Assembly: GCA_944323645.1 (NCBI GenBank)
Contig: CALUTE010000003.1
Location: 62,001 to 126,000, forward strand
Direction of reading: 5' to 3'
From: an uncultured Helicobacter sp.
Lineage (GTDB): Bacteria; Campylobacterota; Campylobacteria; Campylobacterales; Helicobacteraceae
Length of the DNA: 64,000 nucleotides
Of this stretch, positions 1 through 8,975 are shown one piece after another. The position numbers and the translations under genes are program-made. Numbering within the stretch: the first letter of the stretch is position 1; every line of letters begins with the position of its first letter. A model generated the notes under the pieces. That model was not told the origin of the DNA, searched no databases, and worked only from the letters and a program-made list of their open reading frames with translations.

Positions 1-1
1 C

Positions 2-2125
2 TACAAGGCAATTCTTGATGAGTTGGATTCTCTATCTCTCCCAATAATTCCTAAAGTACCAAATCTCAATAAAGCTTTGTTTGTATTGCAGAAATTTGGC
101 ACGCTAAACTTACAAGAAATCTTTGCTTTTAGTAAGATTCTTGGGTACTTTGCTACGTTGTTACGCGCACCTCAAATTGAGCGAGCCCCCAACTTCTACA
201 CATTGGTGCATAAGATTATTTTGCCCCAAGATATAGAAGAGAAGCTTTGTGTTTTTGAAACAGATGGCAAACTAAAAACAGGGAAGTTTGCGCAAATTGA
301 CAATCTCAATACCGCTCTTGCGCAAACAAATGAGGCAATTACAACCGAGCTTTATAGGCTGCTTGCAAACGAGGATTTAGCACCTTATCTTGTGGATAGA
401 CAGGTGCATTTTGTGTTTGATACACAAACACTTTTGCTAAAGGCTGGTTATACACATAGTGTTGCTGGCTCCGTGCTTATGCGTTCGCAAAATGGTTTTT
501 TCTATGTTGTGCCACAAAGTATTGAAAAATTATATAAGCGACAAAAAGACCTAAAAGACGCTTTAGAAGTAGAATTAGCCAAGGTTTGTGAGGCACTTAG
601 TGAGGTATTGCGCAAACATTTGGCTTTTTTTCGCTTTTTGAATGCCGAATTTGATCGGTTTGATTTGCTTATGGCGCGCTTAGAGTTTGCCAAGCTTGCA
701 AACTTAGAGTTTCTGCTTCCTTTTAAACCTCAATTTGGTGCGGAGCGCGATAGTATTGTTTTGTGTGATTTCTGCCACCCAATCCTAAATACCCCAAAAC
801 CAACAAACATAGAGTTTTCCCAAAAACTTTTAGTGCTTACTGGCGTGAATGCTGGAGGAAAAACAATGCTTTTAAAATCTATTATGAGTGCTGCATTTTT
901 AGCAAAGCATCTCTTGCCATTCAAATGTAATCCGCACAAAAGTAAAATTCCGTACTATAAGCATATCTATGCAATTCTCTCTGACCCACAAAATACAAAA
1001 AATGACATCAGTACCTTTGCAGGAAGAATCTTTGAACTAAGTCAGCATTTGAACAATGATGAACTTCTGCTTGGAATTGATGAGATTGAGCTTGGTACTG
1101 ATGCAGATGAGGCTGCAAGTCTTTATAAAACACTGCTTGAAAACCTACTACAAAAGCATAATAAAATCATCATCACAACCCACCACAAACGTCTTGCAGC
1201 CCTTATGGCAAATGATGAGCGAGTACAAATGAGTGCCGCACTTTTTGATATACAAAAGGCAAGACCGACATTTGAATTTTTGCATGGAAGTATTGGCAAA
1301 AGCTATGCATTTGAAACAGCAGAGCGCTACGGAATCCCAAAACATCTAATTGCCATAGCCAAAGAGCATTATGGGCACGACAAAGAACGGCTCAATGAAC
1401 TTATTGAGCGTTCTTCCAAGCTTGAACTTGAGCTTGCCCACAAAAACAAAGAGCTTGCCCACAAAATCCAAAAAGCAGAATCTAAATACCAAGAATATCA
1501 TCAGCGCATTCAAACACTTCAAGAAGAATACCAAAAACATCAATCTATGCTAGATTCTACCTATCAAGCCGCATTAAATGCACTCAAAAAAGAAGCAAAA
1601 AATCTAAGTGATGTCCATCGTAATATGGGTGAAGCACAAAAAATCATAAAGCTTGCGCCTAAGAAGAAACCCGCAACAACCAATAAAAAAACCCCACAAA
1701 AGGGCGATAGAGTGAGTTATCGCGGTATGCTTGGAGTTTTATACGCAATAAACAAAGAATATTGTATCATCGCTTTAGATTCTGGTATGCGTATAAAAGC
1801 AGATCCCTACCAAATACAGCTTAATACAACAAAATCCTCACCAAAGCCTACTAAAAATCCTATTACACTTACCTATACTCCAAAGGCAAGCGTGAAGCTT
1901 GATTTGCACGGAAAGCACGTGCAAGATGCTATAGAAGAATTGCAAAATTTCATTAGCGATAGTCTTATAGCTGGATTTGATGAGGTGCTTGTCTATCACG
2001 GAATCGGTACAGGCAAACTCGCTCGCGCTGTACGTGAAGTACTTTGTGCTCACCCAAATGTAATAGATTTTGAAGATGCGCCCCCAAATATGGGTGGAAT
2101 GGGCGCGAAGATTATTCGACTCTAA
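2..2125 (+). CDS. mutS2: MutS2 family ATPase/nuclease, 5' end cut by window
   Basis: The reading frame is open from the first bases, so the true start lies upstream; about 707 residues are visible and roughly 50 are missing compared with the usual length. In order there are a MutS core (about residues 100-250), a Walker A loop GVNAGGKT near residue 275, a Walker B stretch LLGIDEIELG near 355, a long charged coiled coil at about 455-545, and a C-terminal Smr domain with LDLHG near 627 and HGIGTGKL. MutS2 lacks the mismatch-recognition domain of MutS1; in Helicobacter it is linked to suppression of recombination and to oxidative damage repair, and the Smr domain is a nuclease. The next gene starts 9 bases downstream, so the two are probably co-transcribed. 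Confidence 0.95.
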   Translation, partial: YKAILDELDSLSLPIIPKVPNLNKALFVLQKFGTLNLQEIFAFSKILGYFATLLRAPQIERAPNFYTLVHKIILPQDIEEKLCVFETDGKLKTGKFAQIDNLNTALAQTNEAITTELYRLLANEDLAPYLVDRQVHFVFDTQTLLLKAGYTHSVAGSVLMRSQNGFFYVVPQSIEKLYKRQKDLKDALEVELAKVCEALSEVLRKHLAFFRFLNAEFDRFDLLMARLEFAKLANLEFLLPFKPQFGAERDSIVLCDFCHPILNTPKPTNIEFSQKLLVLTGVNAGGKTMLLKSIMSAAFLAKHLLPFKCNPHKSKIPYYKHIYAILSDPQNTKNDISTFAGRIFELSQHLNNDELLLGIDEIELGTDADEAASLYKTLLENLLQKHNKIIITTHHKRLAALMANDERVQMSAALFDIQKARPTFEFLHGSIGKSYAFETAERYGIPKHLIAIAKEHYGHDKERLNELIERSSKLELELAHKNKELAHKIQKAESKYQEYHQRIQTLQEEYQKHQSMLDSTYQAALNALKKEAKNLSDVHRNMGEAQKIIKLAPKKKPATTNKKTPQKGDRVSYRGMLGVLYAINKEYCIIALDSGMRIKADPYQIQLNTTKSSPKPTKNPITLTYTPKASVKLDLHGKHVQDAIEELQNFISDSLIAGFDEVLVYHGIGTGKLARAVREVLCAHPNVIDFEDAPPNMGGMGAKIIRL

Positions 2126-2134
2126 AAGTGCAAT

Positions 2135-3721
2135 ATGCGTGTTGTAGCAGCTATACTTACAGTACTATGTCTAGCAAATGCTAAAACCACGCTAGATTCT
2201 ACCAGAAAATTTAGCTTTTATAGCGCACGCGATTTTGTACGGCTTTTTGTGCCTTCACAAAATTTTTTGCCAAAGCATATTGAATATGGAGTCCTACCTT
2301 CATCAAAAGATGCACTCTTGCATTTTACACCCTACAATATATGTGCAGGCAAAAAGGAATGCTCTCAGCAATACATTAAAGCACTTGAAAATATATCAGC
2401 ACGCAAACGCCAGCTTCTTGAGGCAAAAATCGCATTATTTATCAATATGTTTGAGCACCAAAAATATCGTAATGATGCGAGCGTATATCTTGCTTTAGCT
2501 GAACTCCAATACAAACAGGAAGGGTTTTTTGCCCTCCCAGCTTTAAGTGCCTATCTCAACACATATATTAAAAATGGTGGCAGTATTAAAGCCATTTCAC
2601 GCAATCTCGCATATGTCCTCACAAAAGATAAAACTCCAGAATCTAGCATACAGCTTGTGCTAAAGGGAAAGCTGGATTCTGCATTATTTCTTAGTGGGTA
2701 TCTGCCTTTAGATGGTGGTACTCAAGAAGTGTTTTTTGGTGATACAAGCAGGGGAAGCACACACCATAAATGTTTAGAAATTATTTCTAAAGGTGAGCAA
2801 GAGTCCTTGCTAGCTTTTGAATATTGCGTACCTTCTTATGGAGTGTTACCCAAATTATTCCCTTTCGATGGAAATATTTATTGGCTTATGCCAGATGGTT
2901 TATATATTGCAAAAGAAGGGTCATACGACAAAGCATTCACGCGCTATGCAGCCTTTGAATACACACAAAAAAACTCTCCTTTTTTGTGTAAGCCAGAAAA
3001 TGCACTAAGTGATAAAAAACGTGAGGCAAACCTCGCAAAAGATTTAGCAAATGCAGGGTTTGGATTGGATTCTAATGCCTTTGAAAAATGGCAGGAGGAC
3101 ATAGCCTGTGGTGATGAAGCTATGGCGGTTGAGTATCTTGGGCATTTTGATGTATTTAACAATGGTAATGCGCTACCAATCGTACGCACAAGTACGCATA
3201 TCCAAGCTGATATATCGCATAGATTCTATGAAGCATTCACGCTAAAACCCACTATGCAAGCAGATATTAGCTTGAGTCACCCGATTATGAATATACAAGG
3301 GCGGATTCCAAACCTATTTTTTATCCACCTAAACAACACGCTTGCAGGGTGTGTTCTTAGTGATGATGGCAATGAAGAAAAAGTTTTTTTGTTTCATCAA
3401 AATTCTATCCCAGAGCTTATAGCTCATCATCGCTTAGAACAGAAGGTAACAAACATACAGCGAACACTTAATTATACGCCAAACAAGCAGGTGTTGTGCC
3501 TTGATGAACAATTATGCAACGATGGGTTTTTGTATCTTGGGCAAAGCATACTACTAGAATCTAAATTAGATTCTAGTAGTATTCAAGCTGCACTTAAAAC
3601 GTGTGAGCGCTCCCCAAGCCAAGCTGTGCAAACAAGTACCACTAAAGATTTGACACTTTATGATGATAAAGTACAAGAATGCAAAGCACACATACTTTTG
3701 CGCTTTATCAAAGAACTTTAG
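2135..3721 (+). CDS. unknown exported protein, 528 aa
   Basis: I do not recognise this family. The N-terminus (MRVVAAILTVLCLANA) reads as a Sec signal peptide, so the protein is probably periplasmic or surface-associated. The mature part has about ten scattered cysteines, no transmembrane segment after the signal and no catalytic motif that I can name. A helical, TPR-like stretch seems present around residues 70-170 (repeated Leu/Ala/Tyr pattern), but this is weak. It follows mutS2 by 9 bases without a clear Shine-Dalgarno, which suggests an operon. It ends 6 bases from the convergent Na/Pi transporter gene. The coding sequence contains a perfect 16-bp inverted repeat at 3548-3582. Confidence 0.75.
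   Translation: MRVVAAILTVLCLANAKTTLDSTRKFSFYSARDFVRLFVPSQNFLPKHIEYGVLPSSKDALLHFTPYNICAGKKECSQQYIKALENISARKRQLLEAKIALFINMFEHQKYRNDASVYLALAELQYKQEGFFALPALSAYLNTYIKNGGSIKAISRNLAYVLTKDKTPESSIQLVLKGKLDSALFLSGYLPLDGGTQEVFFGDTSRGSTHHKCLEIISKGEQESLLAFEYCVPSYGVLPKLFPFDGNIYWLMPDGLYIAKEGSYDKAFTRYAAFEYTQKNSPFLCKPENALSDKKREANLAKDLANAGFGLDSNAFEKWQEDIACGDEAMAVEYLGHFDVFNNGNALPIVRTSTHIQADISHRFYEAFTLKPTMQADISLSHPIMNIQGRIPNLFFIHLNNTLAGCVLSDDGNEEKVFLFHQNSIPELIAHHRLEQKVTNIQRTLNYTPNKQVLCLDEQLCNDGFLYLGQSILLESKLDSSSIQAALKTCERSPSQAVQTSTTKDLTLYDDKVQECKAHILLRFIKEL
3548..3582. repeat. perfect inverted repeat, 16-bp arms, 3-nt loop
   Basis: Arms at 3548-3563 and 3567-3582 are exact reverse complements separated by AAT. 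Each arm contains AGAATCT/AGATTCT, the heptamer that is over-represented throughout the window. The repeat lies inside a coding sequence and is read as Ile-Leu-Leu-Glu-Ser-Lys-Leu-Asp-Ser-Ser-Ser-Ile. It has no T-tail, so it is not a standard terminator. Confidence 0.9.
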
Positions 3722-3727
3722 AGTACT

Positions 3728-5560
3728 TTAAGTGCAACGTATGCTTTTGTTGCCACTTATACCATAGATATGATTTATTGCACTAATAAGACCCTTGGCT
3801 ACCATACTCACAAAGGAAGAGTCATTAAGGAGCGAAGTAGAGTTTGCAGAGCTAATCTTTTTTTGTGCGATAAGTGTTTCTGCCATAGTGATCGCATAAC
3901 GGCTTTGTTGTTTGAAAAATTTACGTTCAGCTTTAAGCATTTTTTTGATGTCTTTTAGTGTAATTTTTGCTGAATTTTGTTCTTTTTCGATTTTTTTGTT
4001 TTTAGAAATTTGCTTGGGTTTTTCTTTGGATTTTGATGCAAAAGGACTAACTTGTTCGATGAGGGATAAAAGATAAGCAAGAGCTAGGCGCATATTGTTG
4101 TATTCTTCTTTTAGGGCACTATTGTTACTTTGTGTGTATTTTTTGATATTGGCTTGCAAAAGCTCAATATTTTTGGTAGCTTCAGCAATTTTTCGCGAGG
4201 CAATTTGCAACGACATAATACGTTGTATGTCTTTGGGTTGGGTTGTACAGGCTTGAAGCTTGGCAGAAAAATCAATAATAGCATTAAATAGGGATTTTAT
4301 CTCTGAATTATACAAATCCCGCACCGAAAAATCCTGCTCAAGCAAATCTTTCTTGTGTAATAGAGATTTGAGATCTTTACTAGTACGAATATCGTGGCGA
4401 TGAAAACCTATGGTATGAGCGATGATTTCAAATGCATTTTCATACAAATGCCACACTTCTTTATTAAGTGCATTAATCGCGGTATCAGTGTAAGCAAGTA
4501 ACGAGTCATTAATAAAAAGTGGCATACTTTTGTCTTTTGCAGGATTAGCAAAGGCTTTATCAAGAAATTTCGCTATAAAGGGTATAGCAGCAGTAAGGAG
4601 TATAACACCAAAAATATTGAAAATAGTATGAAATAAGGCGAGACGCAAACTAGATTCTGTAGCAATATGCATAAGCTTTGCCACAAAGTCATTGATCCAA
4701 ACAAAGTATGGGAATGCGATCATAACAAGAATGACAATAATAAAATTATAAATACAATTAGCAATTGCAAGCTTTCTGCCTTGAATGTTAGTGCTAAGAG
4801 AGGCAACAAGAGCTGTTACTACACCTCCAGCACTCGTACCAAGAACACACGCAAGAGCGCTTTCATAATTTATTTGTCCTGCGAGATATGCAGCAATAAT
4901 AACAGCAAGTGTTGCGTGCGAGCTCTGGATAATCGCCGTAACAAGCGCACCCACCAAAACAAAGCCAACTACGCCAAAATCATATTGTGATAAATCAAGC
5001 ACAGAAGAGAAACCTTCAAACCCTTCTTTGATATAAAACACGCCCAAAAAGAAAAAGCCAAGCCCGCTTAAAACCTGTCCTATCCCCTTATAAAGCGCTT
5101 TGGTGTGGAAATTAAAAAGCAATCCGCCAACAATAAGTGGTAGCGCGAAGGCAGAAATATTGATTGAGCTAGCTCCAGCAATAAGCCACGATCCAGCACT
5201 ATTGCCAAGATTTGCGCCAAACATAACGCCTATGCCCTGTGCAAGCGAAATTAATGAAACGCTCACAAAAGAAATGCATAACACAGATACAAGGCTTGAA
5301 GATTGCATAATAGTAGTAATGATTGTTCCAAAGGCAATACTGCGAAGAGGAGTTTTTGTAAATTTAAGGAGTACTCTTTCTAAAAAACCTCCAGAAAACG
5401 ATTTAAACCCATTGCTTAAAAAAATCATACCAAAAAGCAAAATTGCTATCCCAGCGCAAAGTTTAGCAACTTGTTGGTTTGTAGAGAGTCCATAGACAAC
5501 AAGCAAAACACAGATACTAAAAATATATTGGCGAAAAAACTCTTGGATTCTAAACAGCAT
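3728..5560 (-). CDS. Na+/phosphate cotransporter family protein with PhoU-like tail
   Basis: A predicted inner-membrane transporter of about 610 residues. The N-terminal 330 residues form eight or more hydrophobic helices in two inverted repeats, each carrying the QSS signature of the Na/Pi (NptA/YjbB) family: IIMQSSSLVS near residue 87 and AIIQSSHATL near 213. The C-terminal 270 residues are charged and helical, as expected for a PhoU-like regulatory domain. I chose the ATG at 5560 because GGGAG lies 5 bases upstream; the GTG at 5566 would overlap that site. Probable role: sodium-coupled phosphate movement, although some members export phosphate. The convergent neighbour ends 6 bases away. 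Confidence 0.9.
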   Translation of the reverse strand: MLFRIQEFFRQYIFSICVLLVVYGLSTNQQVAKLCAGIAILLFGMIFLSNGFKSFSGGFLERVLLKFTKTPLRSIAFGTIITTIMQSSSLVSVLCISFVSVSLISLAQGIGVMFGANLGNSAGSWLIAGASSINISAFALPLIVGGLLFNFHTKALYKGIGQVLSGLGFFFLGVFYIKEGFEGFSSVLDLSQYDFGVVGFVLVGALVTAIIQSSHATLAVIIAAYLAGQINYESALACVLGTSAGGVVTALVASLSTNIQGRKLAIANCIYNFIIVILVMIAFPYFVWINDFVAKLMHIATESSLRLALFHTIFNIFGVILLTAAIPFIAKFLDKAFANPAKDKSMPLFINDSLLAYTDTAINALNKEVWHLYENAFEIIAHTIGFHRHDIRTSKDLKSLLHKKDLLEQDFSVRDLYNSEIKSLFNAIIDFSAKLQACTTQPKDIQRIMSLQIASRKIAEATKNIELLQANIKKYTQSNNSALKEEYNNMRLALAYLLSLIEQVSPFASKSKEKPKQISKNKKIEKEQNSAKITLKDIKKMLKAERKFFKQQSRYAITMAETLIAQKKISSANSTSLLNDSSFVSMVAKGLISAINHIYGISGNKSIRCT

Positions 5561-5668
5561 TCTCACTCCCTTTTCAAAGCCTTAGAGAACTCTCTAAAAA
5601 TCTAAAATAAAACAAAATCACACAAAACAAATAAGCCACTATACCAAAAAATAAACAATGCAAAAATT

Positions 5669-6004
5669 CTAGGTATCGCTACTTTGCTTTTTGTAGGAAT
5701 ATTTTGGGTCTTTAGCAAGCGCTTCAAATTCCTTTTGCGCACGCTTGTAGGCTTTGTAGATATTAAGAATTGCAGCCCCAATACCCCAAAAGATTCCAAG
5801 TACCAAAAACCAAACACTGCCACTTAGTTTTTGCATAAACATACCCAAGCCTACCCCTATTAGTATTGCTACAACAACAGATATGCCTAAACTTAGATCA
5901 TAGGCACTATGGATAACCTTTTGTACTTTTGTTTGGTGTGCATTTTGTGTGTTTTGTTCAGCTTTATCTTGTAACTCTTGTTGTGGTCGCTGTGTTGGCA
6001 TCAT
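5669..6004 (-). CDS. atpZ: AtpZ/AtpI family small membrane protein
   Basis: A protein of 111 residues with a charged, Gln-rich N-terminus and two hydrophobic helices (about 36-58 and 65-87) separated by a short loop, followed by a basic tail. This is the layout of AtpZ/AtpI proteins, which assist F-type ATP synthase assembly or carry Mg2+/Ca2+. Its ATG overlaps the hemL stop codon by one base (TAATG), so translation is probably coupled to hemL. No atp genes are in the window, so the link to ATP synthase is by family only. A second ATG at 6001 is an alternative start. Confidence 0.75.
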   Translation of the reverse strand: MMPTQRPQQELQDKAEQNTQNAHQTKVQKVIHSAYDLSLGISVVVAILIGVGLGMFMQKLSGSVWFLVLGIFWGIGAAILNIYKAYKRAQKEFEALAKDPKYSYKKQSSDT

Positions 6005-7329
6005 TATATCCTTTTTGCAATAACTGCAAAGCTTTCTTGTGCAGCCTCCAAGGCAGAATCTATGATTTGCTCATTCATTGCTGTACAGATAAAGCCACTT
6101 TCAAACTGCGAACACGCAAGATACACTCCCCTTGCAAGCATTTCTTGATGAAAATGTGCAAACAACGCAGTGTCTGCACATTTAGCATCATCAAAGTTTT
6201 TTACTTCTTTTTCACAGAAGAAAAACCCAAACATACTCCCTCGTACTGCTGTTTGTAATGGAATCTTGTATTGTTTCGCGTGTGTTTGCAGTCCATCAGT
6301 AAAACGCCTAGCAAGCCGTTCTAAATACGTATAAATTCCATTATTTTTTTTGAGTTTTTTGAGTGCAGCAAGTCCAGCACTCACAGCGATAGGATTACCG
6401 CTAAGAGTGCCAGCCTGATACACGCTTCCTAAAGGAGAAAGGAGATTCATAATTTCCTCTCTCCCACCAAAAGCAGCCAATGGCATACCACCACCAATAA
6501 CCTTGCCAAAAGTCGCCATATCAGGTAGCACATCACAATACTCCAGTGCCCCACGCAAGCTAGCTCTAAAGCCACTCATCACCTCATCAAAAATGAGCAC
6601 CGCCCCATAACTATCACACAAAGCACGCAAAGATCGCAAAAATTCCCTATCTGCTGGCACCAATCCCATATTGCCAGCGATTGGCTCAATGATGACACAG
6701 CCCACGCCACTGCCTTTAAGCTTACTTTCTTCAAAGCAAGATCGCACAGAATCTATATCATTATAGCGAGCCACAAACGTGTGCTTACTCAAATCTACTG
6801 GCACCCCAGGTGAGCTAGGCGCACCAAAAGTCGCACACCCACTCCCAGCACTTACAAGCAGACTATCACTATGCCCATGGTAGCAACCATCAAATTTAAT
6901 AATATCATCTCTCCCACTATAAGCACGTGCAAGGCGAATAGCACTCATTGTAGCTTCTGTACCGGAGCTTACCAAACGTATCTTTTGGACATTATCATAC
7001 ACGCTAATAATTTCTTTGGCTAAAATTGTCTCTAGCTCGGTAGGTGCGCCAAAGCTTAATCCATTTTTAATACTCTCTAGCACGTGAGATTCTATATCAC
7101 TATCACAATGCCCAAAAATAAGCGGACCCCAGCTCTGCACAAAGTCAATATAAGCATTCTCATCAGCATCAATAATCATACAGCCCTCACCACGTTTAAT
7201 AAAAGGAGGGGTTCCACCCACGCTTTTAAAGGCACGTACTGGGGAATTGACACCACCTGGGATCACCTGCTTGGCTTCATTAAAATAGTTTATGCTATTA
7301 TGAATTGCATTTTCTCTTTGTATGTCCAT
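6004..7329 (-). CDS. hemL: glutamate-1-semialdehyde 2,1-aminomutase
   Basis: A PLP enzyme of the C5 tetrapyrrole pathway that converts glutamate-1-semialdehyde to 5-aminolevulinate in the cytoplasm. At 441 residues it is near the family norm. Diagnostic segments are [13 protein letters not shown] at the N-terminus, [17 protein letters not shown] near 120, [10 protein letters not shown] near 147, FDEVMSGFR near 246, and the Schiff-base lysine in [12 protein letters not shown] near 275. The ATG at 7329 has AAAGGAATACA just upstream. The atpZ-like gene follows with a one-base overlap. Confidence 0.97.
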   Translation of the reverse strand: MDIQRENAIHNSINYFNEAKQVIPGGVNSPVRAFKSVGGTPPFIKRGEGCMIIDADENAYIDFVQSWGPLIFGHCDSDIESHVLESIKNGLSFGAPTELETILAKEIISVYDNVQKIRLVSSGTEATMSAIRLARAYSGRDDIIKFDGCYHGHSDSLLVSAGSGCATFGAPSSPGVPVDLSKHTFVARYNDIDSVRSCFEESKLKGSGVGCVIIEPIAGNMGLVPADREFLRSLRALCDSYGAVLIFDEVMSGFRASLRGALEYCDVLPDMATFGKVIGGGMPLAAFGGREEIMNLLSPLGSVYQAGTLSGNPIAVSAGLAALKKLKKNNGIYTYLERLARRFTDGLQTHAKQYKIPLQTAVRGSMFGFFFCEKEVKNFDDAKCADTALFAHFHQEMLARGVYLACSQFESGFICTAMNEQIIDSALEAAQESFAVIAKRI

Positions 7330-7348
7330 TGTATTCCTTTATAAAAAA

Positions 7349-8482
7349 TTAGATATAGTCGATTTCTTGGGGTTTTTTTTGTTTCATAATAATACGTCTA
7401 ATCTCTCGAATGCCATTTGTAGTGCCAATAAGCAAGAGCTTACATTCACTTGATATAACAACATCATCATCAGGCATAGCAAAGTATTTACCATCTTTTT
7501 GTGTGATACCAACAATAAACACTTTAGCAATTTCACGAAAATGCCCCTCTTTTAACTTTCTAAGCACAAGCCAACTATATTTTGGCACAAGTACCTCTTC
7601 AAGATCAAGTCCTGTATTGTTTTTATAAGCAAAGCGTTCAAGGAGATTTTGCATATCTGGACGCACTGCCATAGCACTAATGCGTTGTGCCATAAGCTTT
7701 GGTGCAGAAATCACCGTATCTGACCCAAGCTTACGGAGCTTTTGCACTTCTTCTTCAGAATCCGCACTTGAGATGATATAAAGTGGTTTGCGGTTAAGCT
7801 CTTGGGCAAAAAGCTTGGCAGAAACAATAAGGGCAATATTATCAGATAGACTCTTGGAGAAGGTTACAACACCACGTGCCGATGAGAGCTTTGCCTTTAG
7901 CATAGAGATATTAGTATGTGGATCGCCAACAATATAGTAGGGATACTTGTGTGCGATTGCTTCTTCTTCAAAGTTTGGTGCGCTATCTATGACAACAAAC
8001 GGAATCTGGGCTTCTCGAAACTGCTTACTAAGTTCGATAGTGTATTCGTTATGGTAACAAATCACATAGTGATTGCGCAATCTAGCGATGTTATGTATCA
8101 TCTTTTTCTCCTTTAAAAGGCGCGTAAGCGTTCCAGTATTAACAATGCTTACAATAAAAGCCATACTAAATGTAATAATAGCAGCACCGCTTATAGTCAA
8201 AAAAGCAGTGAAAAATATGGCAACCGCACCAAAGTTTTTTTCGTTTAGTGCGCCAAAGCCTGTGTTTGTGAAAGTATAAGAAGACTGAAAAAATGCTTGA
8301 ACAATCGTGTAATCTTCGAGTATAAAATATCCAAGCGTACCAATCAGAATAAAGACTTGAATAAGAACAAGGGGGAGCCTGAAAGCTTTGAACTGATCAT
8401 AAAGCTGTGAGGAAAGGTCAATATCGGGTCGCGAAGAATTCCCCCAGTTTAACACATTTTTTAGCTTATCAAGCAAAGACAT
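7349..8482 (-). CDS. kchA: KchA-like potassium channel with RCK-type domain
   Basis: Residues about 30-125 contain two or three transmembrane helices around a pore loop, SSYTFTNTGFGALNE. The filter-like TNTGFG differs from the usual TVGYG. After residue 135 comes an RCK/TrkA-N-like fold (HYVICYHNEYTIELSKQF..., VVIDS, YYIVGDPH) and then a TrkA-C-like end. The first beta strand is not followed by the GxGxxG loop expected for NAD binding. It sits just downstream of rpmB (18 bases), the arrangement I know from H. pylori HP0490-HP0491, where the channel product is called HpKchA. Probable role: inner-membrane K+ conductance. A run of eight A bases occurs in the last codons. Confidence 0.85.
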   Translation of the reverse strand: MSLLDKLKNVLNWGNSSRPDIDLSSQLYDQFKAFRLPLVLIQVFILIGTLGYFILEDYTIVQAFFQSSYTFTNTGFGALNEKNFGAVAIFFTAFLTISGAAIITFSMAFIVSIVNTGTLTRLLKEKKMIHNIARLRNHYVICYHNEYTIELSKQFREAQIPFVVIDSAPNFEEEAIAHKYPYYIVGDPHTNISMLKAKLSSARGVVTFSKSLSDNIALIVSAKLFAQELNRKPLYIISSADSEEEVQKLRKLGSDTVISAPKLMAQRISAMAVRPDMQNLLERFAYKNNTGLDLEEVLVPKYSWLVLRKLKEGHFREIAKVFIVGITQKDGKYFAMPDDDVVISSECKLLLIGTTNGIREIRRIIMKQKKPQEIDYI

Positions 8483-8500
8483 TGTGCGCTAATGCTATGA

Positions 8501-8689
8501 TTATGCGTATTTTTTCATAGTCCTTAATGTAGATGCGGCGACTTTCACACGCAAGGAAGAACCATCTTTAAATTTAATATGTACATTTCTAAGGTTTGGA
8601 AGAGATCGTCGCTTAGTTTTATTGTTTGCATGACTTACATTATAGCCAACCATTGGTCCTTTACCAGTAAAAAAACATTTTTTTGCCAT
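8501..8689 (-). CDS. rpmB: 50S ribosomal protein L28
   Basis: A protein of 62 residues beginning [20 protein letters not shown], the typical L28 start, followed by a basic centre ([12 protein letters not shown]) and the [14 protein letters not shown] end. A longer frame opens upstream to 8764, but the ATG at 8689 has an AAGGAAT site and gives the normal family length. The K+ channel gene follows on the same strand. Confidence 0.96.
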   Translation of the reverse strand: MAKKCFFTGKGPMVGYNVSHANNKTKRRSLPNLRNVHIKFKDGSSLRVKVAASTLRTMKKYA

Positions 8690-8754
8690 TTGTATTCCTT
8701 TATGTATGCTTATAAATCTCACGGATTCTCTTTTGGCTTTGTTACAAGCCTTGT

Positions 8755-8760
8755 ATTGTA
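8755..8760 (-). promoter_or_regulatory. candidate -10 box upstream of rpmB
   Basis: TACAAT on the minus strand, about 65 bases before the rpmB start. Helicobacter vegetative promoters depend mainly on the -10 box; I see no clear -35. Confidence 0.35.
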
Positions 8761-8975
8761 CCATACTTTTTGCGGATTCAACCTTAAAAGCAGTTGGAAT
8801 GAATGTAGATGATTTTGGTTAGTGCAGGATAAAAATACTGCAAATTATATAAGCCCATGAATTTTTTAAAAACCCATGTCTTACAACACACTAATCTTGG
8901 AATCTGCAAAATACTTGATGAGTTTTGTGCAAATTGCGTGCATTTTATATGAATGAATCACAAAACAACGGGTTG

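Noticed and set aside
5100-5495. 131-codon plus-strand frame
   Set aside because: Antisense shadow of the Na/Pi transporter, whose QSS motifs and helices explain the region.
5582-5597. TTAGAGA-AC-TCTCTAA hairpin between two minus-strand genes
   Set aside because: No T-run follows on the transcribed strand, and the loop is too small for a normal terminator; it may be chance.
7371-7380. T8 run at the end of the K+ channel gene
   Set aside because: A change would alter only the last few residues; no sign of functional switching.
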